Assembly (NCBI GenBank): GCA_013350335.1
Contig: CM023541.1
Location: 60,825,413-60,889,412, forward strand
Reading direction: 5' to 3'
DNA length: 64,000 bases
Source of the DNA: Chimonanthus salicifolius
Taxonomy: Eukaryota > Streptophyta > Magnoliopsida > Laurales > Calycanthaceae
A program made the position numbers and the translations under genes. Shown here one piece after another: positions 36,619 through 48,300 of this stretch (position 1 is its first letter; each line of letters begins with the position of its first letter). The notes beneath the pieces are model-generated. The model saw only the letters and a list, made by a program, of their open reading frames with translations, was not told where the DNA came from and ran no database searches.

Positions 36619-37869
36619 CTAGGACTCAGGGCCGGCCCTGGCTATAGGCGAAGTAGGCGGTCGTCTAGGGCCTCCAAATAAATAGAGCTCCCAAGTCTAT
36701 AAGCTCCTTTACTGTATGTTAAATAGTTAATGATGTATAAATTAAAACACACATTCATTCTTGTCCGGTCGGTTAGAATTCTCCCTTTATAAGTACCGAC
36801 CTGGTATCAAATTCGGGCTGAGTTAATAATAATAATTTTTTTGTATTTTTATCAAGTTATTTAATAATAATAATAAAAAACAACAATAATTTAAATTAAT
36901 ACTACTTGAAATCATTTGACTATTTTTAACTATTTTGAATTTAGAACACTCAAAATTGAAAATTTATATATTGATAATTTTTCTACTCAATTTAAAGCGT
37001 AGGTTTCTTAAAAAATTAAAATAATGATAGTAACAATCATAATAATAATTATTATAATCCTCATTTTATTGAGTTTAATAATAATAATAATAATAATAAT
37101 AAAATAATTTTAATTAATAAAGTCTCTTTTAAAATATATCTATCATCTAAATAAAGAGAAATAGAAATCTATATTGAGTTGATAATTTTGAATTAAAAAT
37201 AATTTAAAGCTTTTAAAATTTGAAGAGATGAAAGAATATAGATTTATTCATTTGATCAATGTAGATTTTATTAGAAGTAATATACAAGTATAAATCATTA
37301 TAATTAAGATAATTTTTAATTTTTAATTTTTTTAAAAATACAAAAAAATTGAAAAATTAAAATAATAATAATATCTTCGTTTCAAATGAGAATTCGCATT
37401 AGTGTCACATTCCATATAATAAAAGATACAGTACCAAAAGAATGAATTGCTAAATTATATAAAAATAATGAATTGTTGTTTTCCAAATACATGAATTATT
37501 TATAAAATAATGTTGATTATACCAGTTACAGTTACCTATGCAGAAATAAGTTTTTCAAAGTTAAAACTGATAAAATCTTATCTTTGGTCTACAATGTCAC
37601 AAGAAATATTGAATAAGTTAGCTATCTTATCTATTGAAAAATAAATGTTAAAAAAACTTGAATATAGTAATTTAATTAGTAATTTTGCATCTCAAAATAA
37701 GAATAAATTTTAAATAATACTTTGTTATAAATTTGATTATGATATTTTATTTAGTTTCACACATTGTAAAAAAAAATTATATGATTTTATTTTTTATGAG
37801 TATATAAAGGCCCCATCTTAAAAACTCGCCTAAGGCCCCTGAAATCTCAGGGCCGGCCCTGCTAGGACT
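36619..37869 (+). mobile_element. Non-autonomous hAT transposon with 8-bp TSD
   Basis: The 8-bp target duplication CTAGGACT occurs at 36619-36626 and 37862-37869, exactly flanking a 1235-bp element (36627-37861). Both ends carry CAGGGCCGGCCCTG, a 14-bp terminal word that is itself palindromic, with further inverted similarity inward (GGCCT/AGGCC region). At about 37521-37643 a frame reads VTVTYAEISFSKLKLIKSYLWSTMSQEILNKLAILSIEK (broken here into two: the SFSKLKLIKSYLWSTMSQE part and the LNKLAILSIEK part), the C-terminal dimerisation domain of hAT transposases, followed by a stop. The rest of the transposase is gone, so the element cannot move alone. The perfect TSD suggests a fairly recent insertion. 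Confidence 0.93.
37521..37643 (+). pseudogene. hAT transposase C-terminal relic
   Basis: Only the hAT dimerisation segment remains: FSKLKLIKSYLWSTMSQE then LNKLAILSIEK and a stop codon. The upstream catalytic parts are absent. The frame continues after the stop with MLKKLEYSNLISNFASQNK, which also matches the family, so the stop is probably a mutation. Confidence 0.8.
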
Positions 37870-37962
37870 ACACGGTAAGCACAACAATATTTTGTAAATT
37901 CCTTTCAATAATTGTTGTTCTTACCATATGAAAATGTCAAAAACCTTTATATGGTAAGGACC

Positions 37963-38502
37963 TCAAAGGTGTTTATGGATAAGGATAATAATAAAAGAAA
38001 CTGCACAAACATTCAAAAAGAAACTGCACTGAAGAAGATGATAATGTGTTTCCTTTTCAGAACAGCAGAGGATACATAATTCATCACCCAGGATGGCCAG
38101 TTGATTAAGGAGCTGCTTGGTTTTCAGTCCACAGTGGAAGTAAAACCAGAGTAAAACAGAGTGTCGCTTGATACAACCTGGAAACCAAGATAAGCTGATC
38201 CATTCTGAATCAGTCAGGCTTGAGTAGTGAGATCCAGTAGCAGAGGTTATGGAGAAGTGCCCATCCTCATCAGAAACCCAAATGATTTGGTCATCTGTGC
38301 TTTGGACATGGAGCTGGATTTGCTTAAGAACCCAGATGCCATCTTCTATGAAAGAATCGACCTTTACATCGATGCCAAGCCTCAGATCATAAATGGGTCT
38401 ATTGCCAAACTGCACCTTAAAAATGTATCCGGTTCCAGACTTCATTTTTCTCGCATTTTCTTGTACTTTCAATTTCTTTTGAAAGATGTCCAAACGTCTC
38501 AC
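37963..38502 (-). mobile_element. LINE fragment with zf-RVT domain
   Basis: A minus-strand open frame of 179 codons contains QIIWVSDEDGHFSITSA (usual form 'D.I.W..s..G.FSVkSA') followed by SWFPGCIKRHSVLLWFYFHC and CILCCSEKETHYHLLQCSFF, which is the zinc-binding domain of plant reverse transcriptases. No reverse transcriptase catalytic part or RNase H flanks it. This is a dead fragment despite its open frame. Confidence 0.75.
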
Positions 38503-38529
38503 CCGAGGTTTTCACGTAAAAACTTCTAA

Positions 38530-40420
38530 ATCCACATAAACCGAATAAGTTCACTAGAGGGACCATTTATTGATTATGTCTCAACATTAGACCTTACCAG
38601 TCAAATTGTCTAAAGTGACATTTATATGTCAATGGTATGATATTCTTTTTATGACATACTACTTTCTTATTTTTTCTTTATTTATTTCACTTTCGAAGTC
38701 TAAATATTCAGATTTTGGGTTCAGATCCTATAGAATGTCATGTATTTGAAGTTTATCTAATACTCGTATATTCAGAGGGAATTCGGGATCTTAAATCTTT
38801 TTTATCATAAAAAATATATAATTATAATATATTATCATAATATGTCAATCAAAATTTAAAGGCCACTCTTTCTCAACTTACACTCACCACTCCATTCTAT
38901 CTCTAGTCACTTCGAATGATTCAATGCTCTATCATTCCCCTTTTCTCCTATTTTTATTCCGACATTTCAATTCTTCTCCTTAGATTCAAGGATATTTATA
39001 ATTTTGATCAAACCATCTTAACCAATAATTTATCGTGCTTTCATATATTTGAGTTTTTCTTTTTAAAAAGAATTTAATGCATTCATTTTTCAATTTATCC
39101 ATAAATGTTTGTTAATCTATTCATCTTATGAGATTAGAATTGGAAGTGACAACATTATTTTTTTAAATATTATTTATCCATACATTCATTGATTATGAAA
39201 AATATTAATCATTGCATCTTCATCAGACATTTGATATTTGGTTAAGTACTTTATCTCTCAATTATTAAGATTTCTTCTGATTTAATTATGCATCACTAAA
39301 TACTATTTGTCCATCCACTCGATAATGATCTTTTGAGATATAACTTTCATTCCTATATTACTTTTAGCTTTATTCTTAGCGACTCTAGAAATTATCATGT
39401 GTTTGTTTATTATTTTTTAAGTTTTAATTGCTTTATTTTTTCCCTTTATATCTTGTATTTGAAATTTAAATTTCTTAATACTCAATATTAAATGTAGCTG
39501 AATTGGTTATCTCCCTTCTCAGAAGGTGGAAGGTTATGGGTTCGAACTCATCCGTGGGGATTTTTCGTTGGGTATCCTGCGGTTTCCCACACGTAAATTC
39601 AAAAAAAAATTTATTATTATTATTATTTAATTTGTCTTTTTAATTATTTCATTAAACACTTATATTCTATATTTCTTTTAAGAAAAACCAATTTTTTTTT
39701 GATAACATGGATATCCCCACTCCACATTAAAAATAAAAATAATCCCACGTGTTTAAATAATATATATGTCAACAATTTTTTTATCCACATCTTTCTACTT
39801 TGTATATATATAAAAGTAGCATGTGTCCATTAGATAAATCTTGACTGTTCACTCGTTAAATAGATACAATTTACCCTTTTTTTTTTGAGTTTTGTCCATA
39901 AAATAACTAAAAAATAGAAATACTAAATTGAGTTTTTGTGATTTGAAAGGATTTACTTTAATTTTATTGTATTATTATTTAAGTATTAGTATTAATATGA
40001 AATTTTGTTTAAATTGATGACTTTGAATAATATGACCGTGATTTGTTTACATTAATATCTATAAATAAAAATCTATATAAAAACTTATGAAATAAAGAAA
40101 TTATTTTTTATAAAATTTTGATAAAAATTTAGAAATTAATTAATTCACCAAAATACTAAAATTAAGTGAAATATCTATTTTGTTTAAATAAATGAGAAGA
40201 GAGAAAGAAATGATATTGAAAAGAAATTAGACAAAATGAATATTTTAATTATTTTTAGTGCACGGAAAAGTGTTTGCCTGGTTCAATCAATTTCCAAAAA
40301 GACTCGGGCCAAACTTGCTTCCTCCTGATTTTTAGTTATTATTTCATTAATACGACGATTTAATTTGAACTTTTATTTTGGAACCATTGGAAATTAATCG
40401 CTTAGAAAGTCCAGTATTTT
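38530..40420. other. AT-rich intergenic DNA with a SINE
   Basis: Apart from the SINE at 39493-39630 nothing is supported. Confidence 0.5.
39493..39630 (+). mobile_element. tRNA-derived SINE
   Basis: A box TAGCTGAATTGG at 39495-39506 and B box GGTTCGAACTC at 39539-39549 lie at typical spacing. A GTGGGGATTTTTCGTTGGG body follows, and the element ends in A9 and a (TTA)n tail near 39600-39628. This is the best-preserved SINE in the window. Confidence 0.75.
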
Positions 40421-40690
40421 CATCGAACTGTCATCCCACAGACGTCAGATATCCGCATTTCTCTTGTGATGGCCCACTCCTCCCTCACAACAAAATCATA
40501 GTTCAATATCAAATCACAAGCTGCCACGTGTACCTTCTTCCATCAGCCATTTCTTTTACAGTATTTTACTATACCATCCTCTAAAAAATCTAGTGATTTA
40601 TTAATGGAACCTTTTGGTATGAAATAGAACAAATATCTTGCGAGATATGATTTATTTTGGTTTCTCTCCTGCCCTTCAGTCTCACCTCGA
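40421..40690 (+). promoter_or_regulatory. Putative SPA gene promoter with ACGT elements
   Basis: Upstream of the inferred leader exon lie GACGTC (C-box, 40441-40446) and CACGTG in the context CCACGTGT (G-box, 40525-40530). HY5 and PIF factors of light signalling bind such sites. Because HY5 is a known COP1/SPA target, feedback control is conceivable. The transcription start was not located. Confidence 0.4.
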
Positions 40691-40761
40691 TCGTTACACG
40701 CTTTAAGAAAAGCGAGAGGGTGAGAAAGTAAGAGAATTAGGAGAGAGAGATTGCAATTCAG
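40691..40761 (+). other. Inferred 5' UTR exon of the SPA gene
   Basis: A GA-rich stretch ends at ATTCAG|GTATGC (donor GT at 40762-40763). The likely partner acceptor is CTTCTCTCAG at 42148, with a pyrimidine tract, 200 bases before the start codon. The exon's left limit is a guess. A 26-bp unit around GTTTCAGAACATGTCTATCC is repeated in tandem at about 42270-42322, just before the start codon. Confidence 0.4.
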
Positions 40762-42350
40762 GTATGCTAGAAAAGCTCTAGTCTTTACCATTTTCATGCA
40801 ATTTTTAGGGTTTTTCATTTTAATTTCCCCTTCATTTTTCATATTTTTTGATTGCTTTTTATTGTTTTTGATTAATCATTGCTTGTATTTTATATTGTGT
40901 TTTCAGTCTTCATGTTTGTTTCTGGTGCGGTTTTCCACTGGAATGTCTGTTTTTGTATGTTTTTTTTTTTTTGGTTTGCTTGATTTATTCATGTATTGTT
41001 TGTTTAGGGCTCTGAATGTCTGCTTCTTTTGAATTGTCTTGATTTTTTATTGCTGAGGGACAGTACTTTTTGAGAATGACCATAGGAAAGGGTTACCCAT
41101 TTTGGTTAAGAGATGGCTATTTTCCGGGAAGTTACTTTCTTTCATATGCATCCAAATGGAGGAGCGGATTACATTGTCCTTGGAATTTCGTTGTGTATCC
41201 TTGCAATTCAGGGAATGATGCCATGGAGGTTGTGGTTCTTGGGCTTATTATTGACGTTCTTTTGAAGGTATTTTGCATAATGGGATTGGGATTTATACCA
41301 TTTGGAGAACTAAGGCACTGTTACAATGTCTGGTAAGGAAAGTACTTCCCTTGGAAAATTACCATTCTTCACTAAAATTAGAATTAAATTTATCCATTGT
41401 TTGGGTTAAAAAAATGGTCATTTTACTGGAATTACTTTCATTTCCATGCACTGGCATGAAGGCTAATTATTTTCTCTAACGAGAGGATATGATCTTTCTA
41501 TTGTTTTTCACTGAGTTCATGAAAATGTGGCAAAAAAAAGAAGAAGAGATTTTGGATGGATGTAATCAATCTACCTAATGTACATTTGACCTGTTGGATG
41601 CTGTTGGAATTCCCAAAATGGGGAAGTGGTTCAGCAGCCATCTCTAGCTAGAACCCTATGCAAAGTACCTTTAATGGAGTATACTTGGCCTAGGAGATTA
41701 GGCCAACATCTAGTGGATCCTGCAGAGGATAGCTCATCATCACCATCAGAACTATTTATCCCATTACCTTCGAAAAATATGCTTTCCGTTGTATAGTGGG
41801 TAGCTCGTAATAAAAACTCTCATGATCACGGATCTGAGATTTCACTTCTTGTATCTGCAGAATGCATATTCTACTAACCAATTTCAGTGTTGGAGGTGTA
41901 CAGTCAGACTATTATAAATGCATGCAGTCATTTCTTACAGGGCACACTAAATAGATGGTCATGTATTGAGGAATATAGGTTGTCTAGGTGTTCTATAAAT
42001 GATTACTCTGTTGAACCAATAACCCGAAAATGAAGAAAATTTACAATGACCGATTCAGTTGACATTTGACAATGAAATATGCCATTATGACATCCTTTCC
42101 TCCTTGAGCCAAAGCTGAATATTTTGTCTCACTTGTTGCTTCTCTCAGGAAAAAAACTACTTGAGAATCAGTATTTTAAATTACGGTCTTTTCTCTGGTT
42201 GGCTGTTAATTGATTTCCACCCCTTGCTAGCAATGAAGAAATTAGTATTATCAAGAATCTGACTGGTCCAGTTGGTTTCAGAACATGTCTATCCAGGTTG
42301 GTTTCAGAACATGTCTATCCATATGATTTAGTGACATCCGTTTGAACGCT

Positions 42351-45300
42351 ATGGAAGGGGCTGAAGAAGTAAATATGAATCCTGAGGGGTTGGTGGAGGC
42401 TCCAAACCTCAAAAGGAAAGACTGTGATCCATCCCTGCAATCACAGAGTTGTAACGTGATGGGATCACCTGCTGCCTTTAGAACTCCAGAGAATGATTGG
42501 GCAGAACCTCTTTCTTCAATGATATCTCCTGAAGTATTCACAGAGACTTTAGGATGTAAAAGTGAAGTGAGATGCACAAGCTCCCATGGTGAATCTGAAC
42601 AGCCTAGCACAATCCCTTTTGTTAAGAATGAATCTGGTTCGATGGTTCAGGAGTTGACTTTGAGCAATTATAGGAGTTCAAATTTGCCGGCAGTTGGTTG
42701 TTCGAACAATCAAGCAGCTATTCCATTGAGGAAGGGCCAATTTCCACATCTATATCAATTGTCAGGTGGTCTCAGAATTGGTAGTTCATCTGTAAATGCA
42801 GTGGCTGTGGAACCAGATGTCAGAGAGAATGTTGGCAATAAATCTCCACCTAAACTATTGGTTCAAAAGCCACATCCTGATAAGCATCTAGATGAAGACT
42901 ATGTCAGGAAATGTGATGATCTGATTAGAAGTGACCACTTAAATGTTTTAAGCAATACATTCTCAAATTTCCCAACAGGTATCAGGACAAAGTTTCTTCA
43001 AGCATCGGGATTTTCTCATTTATTTGTCAAGAATAGCTTGAATAGCAAAGGGGTTACATACAGATATTTGCCAACTCGTGAAGGATGTAGTGCTGTGAAC
43101 CAGGTCCAGAATGGTGAAAAGGCAGTTTCTGCTGCTGGAACAGCTTCCAGTACATCACAGGCTTCTATTGCAAAAACGCTGGACTTGTCTCCATGCGATG
43201 GCGCAGGGGTTTGTGCTCCATCAGTTCAAGATGGAATCAACTTAAGAGAATGGCTTAAACTCAGGCACTTGAAGAAAAATAAAGTTGAGAGCAGCAATAT
43301 TTTTAAGCAGATTGTGAAGGTGGTGGACATTGCACATTCTCAAGGATTTGCTTTTCAAGATTTACTACCATCTTACTTTATGATATTGCCATCAGGTAGT
43401 GTTAAATATATTGGTTCTGGGGCCCCTAAAATTCAGGCTGAGTTGTCAGATGCCATGAGGAATCGAAATCCTCACCGCTTGGAGAATCATCATTCAAAAG
43501 GAAAAAGGTCTATGGACCAGGGTACACATACAAGTTCTGTTTTACTGGCAAAACATCAGAAATTCGTTGAGCATGATAAGCTTGTTGATCTAGATGCCAA
43601 GTTTTCAGCTGGATTTGGCTGGAAACGTGAAATGAATAAGGATGATATGTACAGAGCACAAAGTTCTGATTGTGATATTAGGGAGCCACATACCATGGAT
43701 AAACGATCGAAGACTCAAAGTATCTCTCGTAGTCCATGTGTATTGAGTTGCCGATACCCTCAGTTGATCCCTGACAGCATAGAATTTGAGAAGAAATGGT
43801 ATACGAGTCCAGAAACCCATAATGATGGAGCGTGTACATTTGATTCAAACATCTATTCTCTTGGGGTTCTTCTTTTTGAGGTGAGAAGGGATCTTTGTTC
43901 TGCCATTTGTTTATTGTTCTTGTCAAGATTTTGCACCACCAGGCTCAAAATGCTCTGATGTCATGATGCAGTTTGGAATGTTAAATTGCCCTAAATTGTT
44001 CTAGGATGACAGGGGCTTGAGATAGGGTGAACTCACTAATTAGTCTGTTAACCATTAAGGGTGTTGTTATCCTGACATGACTCAACAAACTAAAGGTTAT
44101 GTGGATTTACAGCATATCATCACCATCACCATCATCATCATTTATGTCTGAGTTAGTGAATTTTTTAGTTGAACTTACGCTGGCTATTTTCTTTCAGCTG
44201 TTTTGCCGTTTTGAATCATGGGAAGTGCATGTTGCATCAATGTCGGATATTCGTCATCGAATTCTTCCTCCATATTTTCTATCAGAAAATCCAAAGGAAG
44301 CTGGCTTCTGCCTTTGGTTGCTTCATCCTAAACCTACATCTCGGCCAAAGACAAGGTATTGCATTTAGTACTAATGTGTACTTCATTGGTTTTTCTGGTG
44401 ATTGTTCCACTAGTTCCTTATGCAAGTTGATTTTGTTGATTTTATGATCAGTTTGGCAACAGATGAACAGCTTAGTTTTTTGGAACATCATATTTACAAT
44501 TACAGATTCAAGCTGAATAAGTCCACATTTAGACTGGAATGGAGAATGCCATACTCTGAGAGAAAGTGCACGACCTCAATGGCATTTCGGATTGCTTCAT
44601 CTCATCAGAATAATTTGTCTGAATCAGGAAGGATATTTGAGTGTAGAACATGTTCCTTAGTAAATTCTATTGATAGCTTTTATTGTATTGTTTGTGAATG
44701 CAAATTCTGCAGTTCACAGATATGAACTGCATATAAAACTCTCACCATCCCTCAGAAACCAAGCACTTTCCATTTGGATAAGAACAGTCTAAAAGGTGTA
44801 CCACTTTTGAGCTGCCAGGTGGTTTAGATTCTGGTGCCAGATGTAGGCTCTCTTCACTTAATTCTTGTTCTCTTTTGGCAGAACCTCTTCCTGAGCCTCT
44901 ATTTCAGATTGGAAATGAAGTACAGAGAATAATTGTCATAGCTTCACTTATTAATTAAACAGCCATCTAGCATTCAGTCCCAGGTTGAAATTTTGGTATG
45001 CAAATATGCATGGGACAATCAAATTAAGCAGTTGAGAATTGATCTAGTATACTTCCTAAGACTAATTCTGAGGAATATTTAGAAGTCTAAAGCTGTCGAG
45101 TTTGAGCAGGAACTGGACATTGAGAGAGAATTTACTCAGTAGTCTTGACTACATTTACCAAACTCTAGTCTGTGTTTGGCATTTTCCTCCCATTTTGGTG
45201 GAAAATATGATTTATCATGTTTTTGTATGTAAAATTTTCCGTGTAAACTGCTTCCATGGGATTGTTTGATCCCTGGGTGAAGCATTTCAAAGCGGTATTC

Positions 45301-48300
45301 ATCTGATCGAACTCATCATTTGCAGCCCACTGCCTCATATTTGCAGCTGCTTGTCTCCAACCCATCACGCCGCATGGGCCTTTGTTTTCCTTCAGCTGGA
45401 GGTTCTCCACCTCATCCAACACTCCCCACACACATCCAGATTCACCCACCAACCTCCACACACACACCTCTCTCTGTCCCGATTGAATAGGTACCAAGAT
45501 TGAACCTCTACCACTTTCTTGGTGTGGGATTTGAGGCCCCTTGCTTTCCTTCTCTAGTCAGAATGATAACAGGCACCAACCTCACTCAGTGGGGGCTGGG
45601 ATTTGGGGAAGCAGTTAGAGGCCATCATTCTAAAAAACCATCATTGAGAGGCTATCTCTTTTGGATTCTCACAACATTGTAAGGTTGATCAGAGATGGAG
45701 AGATTGGAAGTGGAAATCAGTAATGTTCATTTTTTGGATAAGTTTGATTTGGTAATTTTTGGAGGGACTCAGTAAGAATGGTTCAAAAAATCAGAACCAG
45801 TTATTGTATAGGTCCCTACTGATGCATGATATGAACTAGGCAGTAATTTTAAGTATTGGTTAAATTCGTCCAAACCAGTGTGAAATTTTAAAGCCCCATA
45901 TAAAGTTTTGAAAAAAATCTGAAAATCTAGAATATTAGAAAATATTAGATTGTAAAGTTTGTTTTCATTCTAACTATACAAATGGTAAAATATCGGGTTC
46001 CCTTTAAGCCAAGTATTCCTGGTGGCTGATTGACTGTATGATCTTGAACTGAATCATGTGTTCATAAACTTGATGATTTTGATTTTCAATTATTCTAATA
46101 TCTATTTTGGTCCAAATATATGTAAATTGAAACTAATAATTACTAATTAAGAATTAAGGAAAGTAAATCATTTTAAATCAGGGACTTGATGACTCAAGTG
46201 AGTAATGTGACTCAATCAAGTCATGTACAATTCTCTCATTTAAAAAAGATGGGTTGTGACTGGCCATTTTGATTGGCTCTATAGACCAAAACCTTCTAAT
46301 TTCATTTCTGACGCAGCTGGGGCAAGATTGAACGTGTTGAGGTGTGACCAAGCAAGCAGAAACAGGGCTCGGCTATCGACAATGGGCTGCAGTGACTGGA
46401 TCAGTGGCTGGCTAGACGGGTTATGAGTGTGACTGGGTTGAAGTGGGCACTGAACAATGGAGGTAGTGGGTTTGGATGAAGGTCAAGACTCGGTCAAAGG
46501 GGTCAGTCAATGTCTTCAGGAAGGCTAAGAGGGGAAGTTGACTGTCAATGGTTTGGAAACATGGACGAGGCTGAAGGTGCAAAGGAACATGGTGCTCTGT
46601 CAAAACCGAGCTGGACTTGTGATCGGTGGCGAGAGAAACAGGAAGGGAGGATGGTTGATGGAGGATACGGGTCTGTGGACGGAAGCAAGGGTTGGGCAGT
46701 GGTTGGTTCGGCAGGAGCGGTGGTAGGAGCAGTAGGCTTGGCTGGAATCTAGAGCGTGACGCAACAATGGTGGCAAAGCTTGACGCAACGGATAGGATCA
46801 ATCAAATAAAAATAATGGGACCAGTCAATGGGAATGGGTATGGGTTCGTCAATCCTGGTCAAACAACCAAGGGTCAATGGGCTAAAGGGTGGTAAATGGG
46901 GAATTAGAATGGTTCGGTTAACAGTGGAGGTCAAAGGTGGGGGTGGTTTAAGGAAAAAGGCTCTGTGGAAAAGAAAAGGAAAGGACAATCAGGGAAAAAG
47001 AGGAGGGAGAGAAAAAAATAGAGGTGGGACTACAGGGACTTGGGTGCTCCAAGCTTGGGTGAGCTTGGGCGAAGGGGCACTCAGCCAGGGACTGACCGAG
47101 ACAGCAGTAGATGCCTAGGCGAAGCAGCAGGTGCGTTGGCGTGAATGACAATCCTGGCGACGCATGGGAGAAGCCCATCCGATGAGGAGGCGACATGGTA
47201 GCAAATTAGGTGGTGCAGTAGCTGGTCGCCGAGTGGGAAGAACGACATGAAACACGTGGATCCCCATCCACGACAGTCCAACAATGTGCTCTCAACAGAG
47301 GAGAGGGAGTAAATGAAACCAAGCGATCACCGTCGCTGGAGAGAGAATCTTGAATCCACGAGAAGAGGGGAGGGAAGGGAAGAAAAAAAGAGGAAGAAGA
47401 AGAGGAGAGGAGAAGAAGAACGAGAATCCACCTGGGAAGGAAAAAAGAGTTTGGAGAAGTTCCAGATTAATTTTCCATTAATCAAATTCTATGTTTACAA
47501 TCACGATTTGGGACTTATTTATACAAATAAAACCGAAACAAAAATGGAAATAAAAATCAAACGAAAATTTAAGAAAAGGGAAAAAATAAAAAAAGAAAGA
47601 ATTAAACATGGAAATTTCTTCAGGTTTGTCGGTTTGATTTTTTTTTTTGACCTTCTGTGCTGCATCACTTTCTTTCTTAGGTGAAATCTGACTGATTTTT
47701 TCAGTTGCTAGCATCTTTTCATTTGAAATGCAAGCCATAATATTTGTTTAAAGGATTGGAAGGTTCATGTAGTAGATCTTAGTCAATCCTAGAAACACCT
47801 GCCCCTCAAAAAATAAAAATAGAAAATAAATAGAAATCTAGTTGGAGGAATCTGGTTTCTTTTTCATGAATCTAATCTATCACACAAGTTTGGTTAATGC
47901 AATCAGTTTCATAAGTTATGTGGTAGGCCTGACAAAAACTTTATTATGCTCTGTTTGCCAGGGAAATCCTACAATCTGAATTGATTAGTGAAGTTCGAGA
48001 TCTGTCCTCTGAAAAACAATCATCTATATCTATTGATGAAGAAAATGCTGAATCAGAGTTGTTATTGCATTTCCTCATTACCTTGAAAGAACAAAAGAGT
48101 AAACAGGCTGCTAAGTTGGCTGAAAACCTTGGATGCATAAATACAGACATTGAGGAGGTGGAGAGAAGGCACTCTCTGAGGACTGAACTTCATATTGGAC
48201 TCTTACCCTCAGAAGTAGTCCCTAGATCATCTACCTCATTGATGAATGAGGCACGGTTGGTGAGAAACATCAAACAGCTTGAAAATGCATATTTTTCTGT

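Noticed and set aside
37963..38502. A 179-codon open frame that could be taken for a gene
   Set aside because: It is the zf-RVT part of a LINE, without start context or the other domains.
45165..47284. Numerous ORFs in the GC-rich SPA intron block
   Set aside because: They overlap on both strands, which is expected where stop codons are rare because of base composition.
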